Shown: positions 16,471-26,496, counted from the first letter of the stretch. The stretch: 64,000 bases of DNA from Acinetobacter colistiniresistens (GCF_024582815.1 NZ_CP102099.1:2666001-2730000), one strand, 5' to 3'. Translations and numbers: made by a program. The notes: generated by a model from the letters alone, not told the origin.

Positions 16471-16765
16471 CTGTCACCTCCTCTAACGCCTGTTCCAGTC
16501 TTAAACGAACTACGCCTGGAGTTGCACCAAAATCATGAATATCGATGTTGACAGCGGGCGGGCGCTGAAATGAAAAAACTCGTTCAAACAGATTTTTCCA
16601 GCGTTGCTGACTGCCGTCGACTGATGTAACCACCTTGATTGTTGTGGTTTGGCCTAATAGGTTCGGTTCCATCAGAATTTCAAGATCACCAGATCCCACA
16701 CACCCAACTAGGGCTGATTTTTTGGGAATCTCTCCTGCCGTAAATTCAAAAGTTAATGTTTCCAT
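16463..16765 (-). CDS. mdcC: Malonate decarboxylase acyl carrier protein MdcC (delta subunit)
   Basis: This 100-aa protein carries the substrate on a phosphoribosyl-dephospho-CoA arm. The attachment residue is expected to be Ser25 in GCVGSGDLEIL, the same place as in the Klebsiella protein. It lies 11 bp after mdcB and overlaps mdcD by eight bases, a spacing that supports balanced synthesis of the complex. Confidence 0.92.
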   Translation of the reverse strand: METLTFEFTAGEIPKKSALVGCVGSGDLEILMEPNLLGQTTTIKVVTSVDGSQQRWKNLFERVFSFQRPPAVNIDIHDFGATPGVVRLRLEQALEEVTGD

Positions 16766-16776
16766 CGTTATCTTCC

Positions 16777-17652
16777 CTAAGATGATTTCCAGTGATGTTT
16801 TTCTATGCTATCGAGGAACAAGAGCGTGGCTAGCAAATCTGCTGCACCACCTGCAGAAGCTCGAATTGTCAATAAGTCCTGTTCGAGTTGTGACAAGCGT
16901 TGCTGTCCTTGCGCTGTTGAACAGCCTCCGAGTGCCAAAACATGTTGAGCACCTACCTGCATTTTATGTAAACCCTCTAATCCAGCTCGATGAATCACAC
17001 AGGTATCTGTGAGTTGCCCCATCATTGCCAAAAGTGCATCTAAACGGGCTAAAGATTCAGGTATTCCACGCACCCGACTACGGTGTAGTTGAGCTAAGCC
17101 ATATTGGGTTATAACAGGGAAGCCTTGCTGTGCCTGTTGCTTTGCCCCATTGACTCCAAATTTTTGCCTCGCTTGCTGCCCATGTGTATGCAGTTGTTTT
17201 GGCACGAACTGGTCTTCAATGCGTGCCAACTCACTGGCAGTTTTGCACAACCCTTCAACAGTGCATCTTTGCTGATTTAAAAGTGTTAATGCGGCAGATG
17301 TCACGACTAGGCCAATTGACCAAATCGCACCACGATGTGTATTCACTCCCTGAGTGACTTGCAACATACGATGCTCGCCGTATCGGCCAAGCTGCCCTAT
17401 ATCTTCTCTCAGTGCAGTACAAACATCTCCATGCAGTTCAGCAGCTTCTGCCATCGCTTTAAACATTGGAAATAAGCACTGGGCAGAAAGTTCCATTAAC
17501 TCAAGGCTTAAATCATCATGTGCACCGCTTCCACGTTGATCAACCAAAGCCGGTTTTGGAGTTAAATTGACTTCATCAATTAAGGCTTGCACGGCCATAT
17601 CTGCCAGAAACTCTGCTGTGTTAAAGCCCGTTGTCTTTAAGAGTGCGTTCAT
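16777..17652 (-). CDS. mdcB: Triphosphoribosyl-dephospho-CoA synthase MdcB
   Basis: MdcB makes the precursor of the MdcC prosthetic group from ATP and dephospho-CoA. The 291-aa product shows the CitG/MdcB-type stretches RGSGAHDDLSLELM (about 42), GVNTHRGAIWSIGL (about 104) and the C-terminal SAGGAADLLA. The start ATG overlaps the mdcA stop by one base (TAATG) with AGGAG upstream; a GTG seven bases further upstream is less likely. Assignment is by family and operon. Confidence 0.9.
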   Translation of the reverse strand: MNALLKTTGFNTAEFLADMAVQALIDEVNLTPKPALVDQRGSGAHDDLSLELMELSAQCLFPMFKAMAEAAELHGDVCTALREDIGQLGRYGEHRMLQVTQGVNTHRGAIWSIGLVVTSAALTLLNQQRCTVEGLCKTASELARIEDQFVPKQLHTHGQQARQKFGVNGAKQQAQQGFPVITQYGLAQLHRSRVRGIPESLARLDALLAMMGQLTDTCVIHRAGLEGLHKMQVGAQHVLALGGCSTAQGQQRLSQLEQDLLTIRASAGGAADLLATLLFLDSIEKHHWKSS

Positions 17653-19331
17653 TACCAACTCCTAAATTTTGCAGGAGGCTGATAAAGGCCATCCGACCAC
17701 GTTACAAGATCCGCAATATTTTTGGCTGCTAATAATTCACGCGTTGCGTCAGTACGGCGGATTCCTAAATCTTCAGGGAAAACCACCAAACCTTCTTGGC
17801 GTAATTGCTCTGTTTTTTTCGGATCATGATTTAGGCCAATATCGGTAACACCCGCCACAGCAGCAATCATTGCCTGACGTTCTTCCAAGCTCCGCGCTTT
17901 ATAGAGGTAGGCAATTCCTTCCTCGGTTAAAAGGTGAGTCACATCATCGCCATAAATCATAATCGGTGCCAAAGGCATCCCCGCTTTTTTTGCGACATCC
18001 ACCGCATCAAGTCTGTCTACAAATGTTGGTTTTCCACCTTCCTGAAAAGTTTCAACCATTTGTACAACTAATTTTTTCCCACGAGCTAAATAAGTGTCAG
18101 TTTCATTCTGACTTTCGATCCGCATATCCAGCCAAGCAGGTGTTGCATGCCTGCGGCCACGTGGATCATGTCCCATATTCGGGGCTCCACCAAATCCCGC
18201 TAAACGGCCCTTGGTTACGGTTGAGGAATGACCACTCCCATCCACTTGTAAGGTTGCACCAATAAACAGATCGACCGCATATTGACCTGCCAGCTGACAC
18301 ATCATGCGATTCGAACGTAAGGAACCATCGCGACCTGTAAAAAAAATATCTGGTCGCGCCGCGATGTATTTTTCCATCCCCAGTTCAGTACCAAAGCAAT
18401 GCACACTTTCAACCCAACCCGTTTCAATGGCAGGGATCAAAGTTGGATGTGGATTCAAAGTCCAATTGCGGCAAATTTTGCCTTTTAAACCTAATGATTC
18501 GCCATAAGTTGGCAAAATTAATTCAATCGCTGCTGTGTTAAAGCCAATCCCATGATTGAGTGATTGCACTTGATGACGTTCATAAATGCCACGTATCGCC
18601 ATCATGGCCATTAAAACGTGAACAGGTTTGATGTGCTTGGGATCACGTGTAAACAAAGGTTCGATATAAAAAGGCTTATCTGCGACGACGACAAAATCAA
18701 CCCAAGATGCAGGAATATCAACGCGTGGAAGATCCTGTACGTCATCAACAAGCTCATTCACTTGTACAATGACAATGCCATCACTGAAAGCAGCGGGCTC
18801 AATTAATGCAGGTGAATCCTCTGTACTTGGGCCTGTATAAATATTGCCATGACGGTCTGCCATAAACCCTGCTGAAAGGACAACATTGGGAATTAGGTCA
18901 ACCAACAAACGTGAATACAGTTCGATATAGGTATGAATCGCGCCAATCTCAAGTAATCCATCCTCGAGTAGTTGGCTAATGCGTAAACTTTGTGTACCTG
19001 CAAAGGAAAAATCAAGTTTACGTGCAATGCCTTTTTCAAACAGATCTAGATGTTCAGGACGTCCAATGCTTGGCATAATCATATGTAAATCATGAAGCAT
19101 TTTGGGATTTACTTGTGCAAGCGCACGGGATAGAAAGTCAGCTTGTTTTTGATTGTTTCCTTCAAGAACGACCTTATCACCTGAGCTAATCAATGTTTCC
19201 AAAACTTGAATAATATTCTGTCTAGGAATGACCACACCATCAGTATGTTTACGCGCCTGTTCTAATTTCAATTGTTTCGCATGTCGACGTTTTGTCCATA
19301 GATTTGCTTTGTTCTGAACACAACCTTCCAT
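17652..19331 (-). CDS. mdcA: Malonate decarboxylase alpha subunit MdcA (acetyl-S-ACP:malonate ACP transferase)
   Basis: MdcA exchanges acetate for malonate on the ACP arm and so keeps the cycle running. The 559-aa sequence is of CoA-transferase type and close to the usual family length (about 550 aa). I chose the ATG at 19331, which has AAGGA before it. The longer frame from 19400 would add 23 unlike residues and put the start only 16 bp from the LysR-type box. It is the first gene of the nine-gene operon. The order A-B-C-D-E-G-H-L-M differs from the L-M-A-C-D-E-G-B-H order I recall for A. calcoaceticus. Confidence 0.93.
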   Translation of the reverse strand: MEGCVQNKANLWTKRRHAKQLKLEQARKHTDGVVIPRQNIIQVLETLISSGDKVVLEGNNQKQADFLSRALAQVNPKMLHDLHMIMPSIGRPEHLDLFEKGIARKLDFSFAGTQSLRISQLLEDGLLEIGAIHTYIELYSRLLVDLIPNVVLSAGFMADRHGNIYTGPSTEDSPALIEPAAFSDGIVIVQVNELVDDVQDLPRVDIPASWVDFVVVADKPFYIEPLFTRDPKHIKPVHVLMAMMAIRGIYERHQVQSLNHGIGFNTAAIELILPTYGESLGLKGKICRNWTLNPHPTLIPAIETGWVESVHCFGTELGMEKYIAARPDIFFTGRDGSLRSNRMMCQLAGQYAVDLFIGATLQVDGSGHSSTVTKGRLAGFGGAPNMGHDPRGRRHATPAWLDMRIESQNETDTYLARGKKLVVQMVETFQEGGKPTFVDRLDAVDVAKKAGMPLAPIMIYGDDVTHLLTEEGIAYLYKARSLEERQAMIAAVAGVTDIGLNHDPKKTEQLRQEGLVVFPEDLGIRRTDATRELLAAKNIADLVTWSDGLYQPPAKFRSW

Positions 19332-19415
19332 GTGCTTTTCCTTGGTAACGATGACTTGACTTACCTTATAAAAAGCTTTTTCTGGATTTGGATCAATCAA
19401 CTTACAGAAGAGACT

Positions 19416-19432
19416 ATTAACCTCAAGTTAAT
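19416..19432. promoter_or_regulatory. LysR-type binding box upstream of mdcA
   Basis: ATTAAC-CTCAA-GTTAAT is a perfect 6-5-6 inverted repeat with a T-N11-A spacing, 85 bp before the chosen mdcA start. It is the likely site for MdcR. Confidence 0.6.
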
Positions 19433-19592
19433 GAAATTTTATTTTAAAATACATCTAATTTTTACAATAAAATGAATAGCTTATTTTATAAAAACCAAAG
19501 AGTTTTTATTTTTATGGCAAAACTCCCATGCTAAAAAGATAAAACGTACGTTTTATTTTCAGATATTCTTCTGTATTGATTAAAAAACCGTT

Positions 19593-20040
19593 TTATAGAT
19601 TGCTATTTTCTTTTAGCATAAAATCAATAAAAACCTCCAGTTTTAAAGGCTGAGAATCTAAGCAAGATAGAGCGGAAAAAAATGACACGTACTGCGGCTA
19701 TGCTCCCCACCAATACCTCTTTTAATGATCCTGTTCTCAATTCTTCTGCTACGGTAAAACGATAGACTTGCATTAAACCCAGTCCAGTTTGATCAAGGTT
19801 AATGTCGACAAGAAATCATCTTTACAGGTTATTGGTCCTTTTGCCTCAACCGATCTCACTTGTTCTGTATCATTTATAACCAAGGTGCTAGCTAGCGTGT
19901 ACTCGGCATTTCAAACTGAATACATTCATGTGATCTTAACTGCACTTCGGTAGGCATCCTGATCTGAATCCAAATGATCAGCTCGTATTATTAGTTTCAT
20001 CCCGATCTTCAACATTGTTTCCTGTTAGTAAACAATGAAC
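19593..20040 (-). pseudogene. LysR-family regulator remnant (C-terminal domain)
   Basis: Leftward pieces of a LysR substrate-binding domain are visible in several frames: RMPTEVQLRSHECIQFEMPS (about 19905-19960), VRSVEAKGPITCKDDFLSTL (about 19800-19860), TGLGLMQVYRFTVAEELRTG (about 19730-19790), then a shifted end, PLKLEVFIDFMLKENSNL, to the stop at 19593. Stops and shifts separate them and no helix-turn-helix part was found upstream. The gene is dead. Its former target is unknown. Confidence 0.7.
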
Positions 20041-20454
20041 TGAAGGAATGTCAAAAGTCAGTAAATTTATTCATGTTATATTGGCTAACACTTGATTAAG
20101 AAAGAAATACTCCTCGACTCAAGTAAGTGAGGTACGCAATAAATAAAGGAGGTCGAATATTAAAAACCGATTGCAGAAGCTATGCTGCAATTTAGCATTT
20201 AAATCTCTAGTTAAAGAATGAATGATCCCTCTTGAATCAGCGCAAAAAAGAGACTCTTTAACTAGAGCTTAAAGCTATCTGAAGCATATTAATTTTAAAA
20301 TGAATCAATCAAATCATTTTGAAATTCACTATTATTTACACTATTTCCCGAATGAATTAAGGTGGATCGTCTTTTATTCAAAGATGTTTAATATCTTCAG
20401 GTAAGTCCGTAATTAATACCTCACTATCAACCACGTAACGTGTACTAGAAAAAT
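20041..20454. other. Intergenic stretch with a 13-bp inverted repeat
   Basis: CTCTAGTTAAAGA (20205-20217) and TCTTTAACTAGAG (20255-20267) form a perfect 13-bp inverted repeat around 37 bp. There is no T tract after it, so it is not a simple terminator. The rest shows no gene beyond short, unrecognised coding-like pieces. Confidence 0.45.
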
Positions 20455-20714
20455 TCATTTTGCATAAGCTTTATCTTTCAACCCCTGTTGCTGTTTAACT
20501 GATAATGCATGCCATTCTTCGAAACTGAAACCTGCCTCATTGCCGCTAATTGCAACACTGACTCTCTGGCAGCCAGCATTAAGCCTGCTTTAATACCAAC
20601 CACGATGTCATCTACTTTAACCACTGTTTTAATATTGGATAGCTCCAGCTCAATCAGATTTTTCCAGGACATTTCCGAATATGGGCGCCCATGAAAACAC
20701 TTATTTTTTAACAA
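20455..20714 (-). pseudogene. Unidentified gene remnant with a frameshift
   Basis: A 78-codon frame (20714-20478) begins with FHGRPYSEMSW and contains VVKVDDIVVGIKAGLMLAAR. Near 20510 a second frame fits better as the continuation (EWHALSVKQQQGLKDKAYAK, to a TGA at 20455), so one shift seems to have occurred. There is no signal peptide or membrane segment. I do not recognise the family. It lies among other decayed sequence upstream of mdcA, and the name 'remnant' is an inference. Confidence 0.4.
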
Positions 20715-20781
20715 TATATTACTTCATCATTTATTTAAGTCTTATATGATCAAGTCTTCAACATGAAAATTGCAGATTAAA

Positions 20782-21192
20782 ATGAAAAAATTTTTATATA
20801 TTACAGTACTGGCTTTAGCATTAGTTGCATGTTCTAAAGAAGCAAACAAGTCTACAGAAACTCAGGCTGCAACTGAAGACAAAACCGTTGTCGCACAAAC
20901 TCCAAATAGAATCTCATATCTTGAAATTTCCCCTAAAACCGTAAAATGTGATGCTGGGGCGGCTCAACTTGATTGCTTGCAAGTAAAAAAAGTCGAATAT
21001 AAAGATGGGAAAAAAACCTATTTGAGTCAAGATTGGGAAAACTTCTACACTGAAATTGAAGGATTTAATCACAACAATAATGAGCAGGTTTTCATCAAAG
21101 TAAAAGAATTTGATATTCCGAATCCACCTGCAGATGGATCAAGCATTCGCTATGTGCTTGACGAAGTTATCGAGCAAACTCCAAGTAAATAG
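20782..21192 (+). CDS. Hypothetical lipoprotein, 136 aa
   Basis: The ATG at 20782 is followed by a type II signal peptide (MKKFLYITVLALALVAC) with lipobox LVAC and Cys17 as the lipid-bearing residue. The mature protein has a low-complexity Thr/Glu linker and then a domain with two Cys (KCDAGAAQLDCLQV) that may form a disulfide. It should be anchored in the outer membrane or on the periplasmic face. A longer frame from a TTG at 20770 is unlikely because it would displace the signal peptide. The function is unknown. A terminator follows, convergent with the helicase gene. Confidence 0.75.
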   Translation: MKKFLYITVLALALVACSKEANKSTETQAATEDKTVVAQTPNRISYLEISPKTVKCDAGAAQLDCLQVKKVEYKDGKKTYLSQDWENFYTEIEGFNHNNNEQVFIKVKEFDIPNPPADGSSIRYVLDEVIEQTPSK

Positions 21193-21199
21193 AATGGAT

Positions 21200-21234
21200 A
21201 GAAAAATCCTATCTGATAATACGGGGATTTTTCT
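21200..21234 (+). terminator. Terminator after the lipoprotein gene
   Basis: AGAAAAATCC (21200-21209) pairs with GGATTTTTCT (21225-21234); the descending arm supplies the T tract. Confidence 0.6.
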
Positions 21235-21300
21235 TATGAAGATCTCATACCTTGATTTAAAAATGCATTCATGAGCTTGCATATTGTTATTGCTGTTCTA

Positions 21301-21333
21301 TCCCCTGTCTTTTTGTGACATAAAGACAGGGGA
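21301..21333. terminator. Strong stem-loop downstream of the helicase gene
   Basis: TCCCCTGTCTTT (21301-21312) pairs with AAAGACAGGGGA (21322-21333) around a 9-nt loop, seven bases past the leftward helicase stop. The stem is strong but has no long T run after it. Confidence 0.55.
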
Positions 21334-21339
21334 TTATCG

Positions 21340-24300
21340 TTAGGCAACTGATTGTGATGCTTTTAACTCCAGCAATAATTTATTCAGACTTTCCATATTT
21401 TGTTCTGGTTCTAACCACCAATCTACAGTCCAAACGGATAAAACTTGCCAACCTAATCCATTTAATATCATTGGTCTGAGCTGATCTCGATCTCTTGCAG
21501 TCGCTGCTTTGGCATAGTTTTCACCATCGACAAGAATACCCGCAATATAACAGCCCGAATTTAGATCATCTTTTATCGCTAAGTCTACACAGCTATCACC
21601 TTGACCGATCTCTATATCGACATTCCAACCGCGTTTTTCCAACATGGTTTGTAAATATTGTACAAGTTCTTTTTTAGCTTGCTTTTTCGCTTGATCGACA
21701 TAATTCAGGTGTAATTGACCACTTCTGGCAAATATTAAAAAGTCTTTTAAATCCCGAACACCTTCGCTATTGGTACGTGCTAAATTAATTTCTTCTGGAT
21801 TTAGGGCAGAAAAAACATGTAAACCTTGCCGTGCACGAGTAATCGCAACGTTTAGGCGGCGTTGTCCACCTTGCCGATTCAGTGCACCAAAATTCATTGA
21901 TAAACGACCATTCTGATCTTTAGCATATGTAATTGAAAAAACAATAATATCTCGCTCATCGCCTTGTACATTTTCCAAGTTTTTCACGAATAAGGGTTCA
22001 ATACCTGCTTTACTTAAACTTTCTAGTTCAGGCTGATGTGACAGTTCATTATCCAGCAAGTCCTCGATCAGTTTCTGTTGAGTCATATTGAAAGTTACAA
22101 CCCCCAAGGTCAAAGGATTCTCTTGTCCTAACTGTGACTGTAAATGCTGAATAATGAACTCTACAATCGCTTTTGCTTCATTGCTGTTGGTTCTTGTATC
22201 CCCTTTATCGTAAACACCCTCAACCATATGTAATTTTACAGCAGTATCCTTGGCAACTGGCGCAGGGAAAGTAAATAACCCCCCTTTGTAATACTTTTGA
22301 TTACTGAATTGAATCAGGCTTTCATAACGGCTACGATAATGCCAGTTTAAAGCCAGCTCAGGCAGTTGGGCAGCAAGACATTCATCCAGAATACTTTCCA
22401 AGTCTTCAGTAACTTCTTCATCAACCTCTTCTTCAGAATCACCTTTACCAAAGAAACTTGTTGGTGGCATTTGCTTATTATCTCCCACCACAATCGACTG
22501 CTTACCTCTGGCCAATGCACCAATCGCATCCCATACTGGAATCTGGGAGGCTTCATCAAAAATCACCACATCAAATTTTGCCTCTGTATCCAGATATTGA
22601 GCAACAGATAAAGGGCTCATTAATAAACATGGCTTTAAACCGACCAAGACATCTGGAATTTGACGCATCAATTCGCGAACAGGAATATGACGGCGTTTTT
22701 TGCCTAATTCTTTGTTTAATACTGTCCATTGCGCTTTATATAGATTCTGCTCAGTAAAAATATGATTCCATCGATGGATAATTTCCTGACTTGCAGCAAG
22801 CTGATGCTGTTTATCTTGCTGAGCAAAAGATTTTACCTTTTGCTCATGTTGTTGACTGTTGAACTGATTGAGTTCCGGATGCTGGCTAAATTGATGGGTA
22901 ATCCAGTGTCTCGCTATATTGATATTTAGGCGCTTTAATGCCTCATCCAACGCGAATGGAGCCTGTAGCAGCTCAAAGGCCAATGGTTTTAAACCATTTT
23001 TAACCAATTGCTCTTTCATTGCTTGCCAATTTAACCAATGTCTCCAAGCTGAAACGTGATGCTGTAATTGCTGTTGTCTTTCAAGAATCTCTTCAAAATT
23101 AATATTTTGATATTCAGTGATTAGACCATCTTTTTGCAGTGCATGATCATTGAGCAATTGACTGAATGAAGTTTTCACATCCGTTATATTTTGTATGAGC
23201 GCATCCAAATCATGATTCTGACTAAATGCTAAAGCTTTGAATAAGGTTGATTGATTCGTGCTGGTTGCTGCCATAATCTGCATAATCTCTTGCCACTGAT
23301 TATGCATCTTTTCAAAACTTTGCCATGCACTGTCTTCACCCTGCCAGTAACCACCAAGTTTAGCTGCTAACTGATTTTCACACTCAGTAAATTGATGTTG
23401 TTGGCGCTGAATATTCTGTAAAATTGGCAAGTCATGTGCAACGGCCGACGTTGTCGGGCGTTGTGCTGAAATTTGGTAGGTTTTAACCAGATTTCTCAAC
23501 TGGAACTTCGCAAACCATGAAAATGGAAAAATTTTTGCTTCCGCTTCGCGCCATTTAAATGCAATTTGATTTAAGTCGACTTGATATATTTGAGGCTGAT
23601 ATTGTCCAATCAACTCGGCACGTTGTTGTTTAAGATCTTGAGCCAACTGTTGTGCATGCGTAATAGTTCTTAAATCAATGTCCTTCATCAGCGCTAATAA
23701 TTTTAAATCTGTTTGCTGGACAAGAACAGATAAGGCCTTAAAAATTGAAACATCTTGTTCAACCTGACCCAGATTGTGCTTTTTATCAAATTCAAAAACA
23801 TCTTGCCAAGCAGAAATGGACTTTTGCAAATTCTGTATTTGTACTATCAGTTGGTCTTGTAATCGTTGATATTGTTCCTGCCACGCTAAACTCCAAATTG
23901 GTTCGGATAGACCTTCTGCAAAACCATTTAAGACATTTTTAGCATTTTCATTTACTAGCTGACGTAAGCTCACCGCCTGTGTCACAGTCTCATTCAGTAA
24001 CTCGCGTTTCTGAGCTGTCAGGGTGGCAATATTGAGATCAGGAAAACGTAATTGAGGCGTTTCCCGATAGCGGAGTTCATCACTCATTGCAGCGTACAGA
24101 CTCCAGCCAATTGCATGTGTTGTATGAAGATTTTTTACATGCTGATTCAGTTCATCACGAGTGTGGACTAATTGATCTGAAAGTTTCTGCCATTCTGTTT
24201 TTTGGGGTTGAGTAGTTAAAAAATAAGGATCATTGTTTTTCTGAGCCCGTTCTCTCAGTTGATCCAGCACCTCCATTTTTTGTGCTTTAGAGGAGTGTAG

Positions 24301-26496
24301 TTGCAAACACAATTCGCTTAAGCCAATTTGTGTCAGGCGACGATAGACGACTTCTAATGCCGCCATTTTTTCAGAAACGAATAATACCGATTTACCATCA
24401 GCCAAACACTGCGAAACCATATTGGTAATGGTCTGTGACTTACCTGTACCTGGAGGGCCTGACAATACAAAAGTACGTCCCAAAGCGGCGGACATGACTG
24501 CGGCTAACTGCGAAGAATCAGATGATAAGGGTGTAAATAATTGTTGGGGTTGATATTTCTCATCTAGCTGAGTTGGTTGTGGAAACTCATCTTGTTTAAT
24601 AAACGGTTCGCGTGGAGATTCAATCAGATGGTTAACTACAGCCTGATTTTTTAGCTGATCCATTCTTGAAGATAAATCAAGCCACATTAAATATTTTGAG
24701 AATGAGAACTGGCCAATAGCAGCCTCTGCTTTTACTTCCCAGCCTGCAATATTAACAATCGCCTTACGAACAATATGTAATATCTGATTGACATCCACAC
24801 CAGACTCATCAGTCGGTAAAGGGTTTAAACCCGCAATATCTAACTCAAAATCCTGTCTTAACAATTGTAATAATGTGGAGTTAAAACGCGGCTCATCATC
24901 ATATATAAACAGCCGATAACCGGTTTTAGCTGTCTCACGGGTGATTTGCACCGGGATTAGCAGCAGCGGTGCTTTAAAGGTGCGTTTCGAACGTTCTGAT
25001 TCTTTCCACTCTAAAAAGCCAATTGCAAGAAATAATGTATTCGCACCACCTTCTTCCAAAGCAGTCCGTGAAGCACGATAGACTTCAATCAACCGCTTTT
25101 CCAATAAAGGTGTTTCAAGTGGACTAAATAATAATTTTCTAGACAGGCTTTCATCGACATATTGGTCGATATGCTGGCTTTCATTGTCGCGCTGAACATC
25201 TTTAAGCGAAATACTTTCAGTGCTCTTAAATAAAAAGCCTTCCTGATTCGCCAACGCATCTTCCAGTTTGCTTAAGGTAAGTTCAGAGCACTGTAAGGGA
25301 ATACTGTAACGATTATCTTTAAAGTTTAAGAGCTTATTGCGAAGACTTAAATCCAATAAACGACGTAGCCAACGGTCAACTCGCGTAGTTTTATTTTCAA
25401 TGGGACGTTTAATATCGTAAACAGGAATAGATGCAGATGCCCATTCTATCTCAGTTTCATCTAGATGATTTCTCTTCTCCAAATAAGCAGCAATTGGTTT
25501 AATACCACGTAATCGAGACTGCCGCACATCAATTGCAAGATAGAATTCATTTTGGCGGGATTCATCCTTAATGTATTGTTTCGCTGTTTCAAGTGCCGAA
25601 ATAAATTTTGCTTGTTGTGTGATGAGCGTCGTTTCTATAAAAACAATCTCACCTAAATCGTAACGCTTTCTTAAAAGCTGAATATCATCAATGATTAAAT
25701 CAGCATTGGGCGTTTCATTTAACCAGACCCCAAGATATGCATGTCGCTCTTCAATAATAACCAGAGTATCTAAACCAATCTGTTCCGCCAAGGCACTTAA
25801 CAACAATGTGGAGTCTAAACAGCATGCTAGTTTTTCTTCAAAAACTTGTTTTGCCAAACGGACGCGTTGCCCTGCTTTTACAAAACTTGCAGGGCTTACA
25901 ATGTAATGAATCTGTTGCTGTAATAACGACTCCCAGAGGGCATTCAACTGAGATAAAACAGCATCCCGATCTCGCTCCAGATAACCAGTTAATGAACCTG
26001 ATTGCTTGTTTTTTAGAATTTCACTGGCTTTAACCAGAACGGGGCTGAGGGCTGCTGCATTGGGTTGCGAAAAACTGGCCAACAATTCAATTGGCTGACG
26101 TTCCCCACCCCATGTATCAATGGTCAACAGATCAATCTCTACCTGTTGTTCTGCTAGTACCTCGCCTTTTTCATTTAGCCAAACGGCTTCGATACGCCCC
26201 TTTATATTTTCAGGTAACTCTTGCAATAACTTGATATCAAAAACTAATTTTGGCTTATCAAGTGCCAAAACTTGATTAGCCGCCAGATTTGCAATATGAA
26301 TGGTGTATGCTTTGAAATATTCTGGATTAGAACGCAGAATGACTTTTGAATCGGTAATATTGTCTATAGATGAGATTAAGATTTGTCTGATTAGAGGGAC
26401 TGAATTTTGCTGTAAAACAAAATTTAAAGCTGAAGTGCAATCAACTTGTAATGAATATTTAGAACCAAGTTGTTGTTTACTTTCAACTTCTGACAT
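21340..26496 (-). CDS. Large superfamily 1 helicase-nuclease (DUF4011 / DUF3320-type)
   Basis: The ATG at 26496 has AAGGGGAA before it and gives 1718 aa. A transglutaminase-like segment with CCLDSTLLLSALAEQIG and ERHAYLGVWL lies at about residues 220-250, and a DUF4011-like region follows. The helicase core has Walker A GPPGTGKSQ (about 680), Walker B VVIFDEASQIP (about 1307), motif III VGDNKQMPP and motif VI VAITRARQGLHVFS (about 1550). The long insert between the motifs is Gln-rich and probably coiled coil. The last 110 residues look like a Vsr/MTES_1575-type nuclease (SCVDLAIKDD, ARDRDQLRPMIL). Related large helicase-nucleases often act in phage defence; here no partner gene is adjacent, so that role is an inference. 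Confidence 0.85.
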   Translation of the reverse strand: MSEVESKQQLGSKYSLQVDCTSALNFVLQQNSVPLIRQILISSIDNITDSKVILRSNPEYFKAYTIHIANLAANQVLALDKPKLVFDIKLLQELPENIKGRIEAVWLNEKGEVLAEQQVEIDLLTIDTWGGERQPIELLASFSQPNAAALSPVLVKASEILKNKQSGSLTGYLERDRDAVLSQLNALWESLLQQQIHYIVSPASFVKAGQRVRLAKQVFEEKLACCLDSTLLLSALAEQIGLDTLVIIEERHAYLGVWLNETPNADLIIDDIQLLRKRYDLGEIVFIETTLITQQAKFISALETAKQYIKDESRQNEFYLAIDVRQSRLRGIKPIAAYLEKRNHLDETEIEWASASIPVYDIKRPIENKTTRVDRWLRRLLDLSLRNKLLNFKDNRYSIPLQCSELTLSKLEDALANQEGFLFKSTESISLKDVQRDNESQHIDQYVDESLSRKLLFSPLETPLLEKRLIEVYRASRTALEEGGANTLFLAIGFLEWKESERSKRTFKAPLLLIPVQITRETAKTGYRLFIYDDEPRFNSTLLQLLRQDFELDIAGLNPLPTDESGVDVNQILHIVRKAIVNIAGWEVKAEAAIGQFSFSKYLMWLDLSSRMDQLKNQAVVNHLIESPREPFIKQDEFPQPTQLDEKYQPQQLFTPLSSDSSQLAAVMSAALGRTFVLSGPPGTGKSQTITNMVSQCLADGKSVLFVSEKMAALEVVYRRLTQIGLSELCLQLHSSKAQKMEVLDQLRERAQKNNDPYFLTTQPQKTEWQKLSDQLVHTRDELNQHVKNLHTTHAIGWSLYAAMSDELRYRETPQLRFPDLNIATLTAQKRELLNETVTQAVSLRQLVNENAKNVLNGFAEGLSEPIWSLAWQEQYQRLQDQLIVQIQNLQKSISAWQDVFEFDKKHNLGQVEQDVSIFKALSVLVQQTDLKLLALMKDIDLRTITHAQQLAQDLKQQRAELIGQYQPQIYQVDLNQIAFKWREAEAKIFPFSWFAKFQLRNLVKTYQISAQRPTTSAVAHDLPILQNIQRQQHQFTECENQLAAKLGGYWQGEDSAWQSFEKMHNQWQEIMQIMAATSTNQSTLFKALAFSQNHDLDALIQNITDVKTSFSQLLNDHALQKDGLITEYQNINFEEILERQQQLQHHVSAWRHWLNWQAMKEQLVKNGLKPLAFELLQAPFALDEALKRLNINIARHWITHQFSQHPELNQFNSQQHEQKVKSFAQQDKQHQLAASQEIIHRWNHIFTEQNLYKAQWTVLNKELGKKRRHIPVRELMRQIPDVLVGLKPCLLMSPLSVAQYLDTEAKFDVVIFDEASQIPVWDAIGALARGKQSIVVGDNKQMPPTSFFGKGDSEEEVDEEVTEDLESILDECLAAQLPELALNWHYRSRYESLIQFSNQKYYKGGLFTFPAPVAKDTAVKLHMVEGVYDKGDTRTNSNEAKAIVEFIIQHLQSQLGQENPLTLGVVTFNMTQQKLIEDLLDNELSHQPELESLSKAGIEPLFVKNLENVQGDERDIIVFSITYAKDQNGRLSMNFGALNRQGGQRRLNVAITRARQGLHVFSALNPEEINLARTNSEGVRDLKDFLIFARSGQLHLNYVDQAKKQAKKELVQYLQTMLEKRGWNVDIEIGQGDSCVDLAIKDDLNSGCYIAGILVDGENYAKAATARDRDQLRPMILNGLGWQVLSVWTVDWWLEPEQNMESLNKLLLELKASQSVA

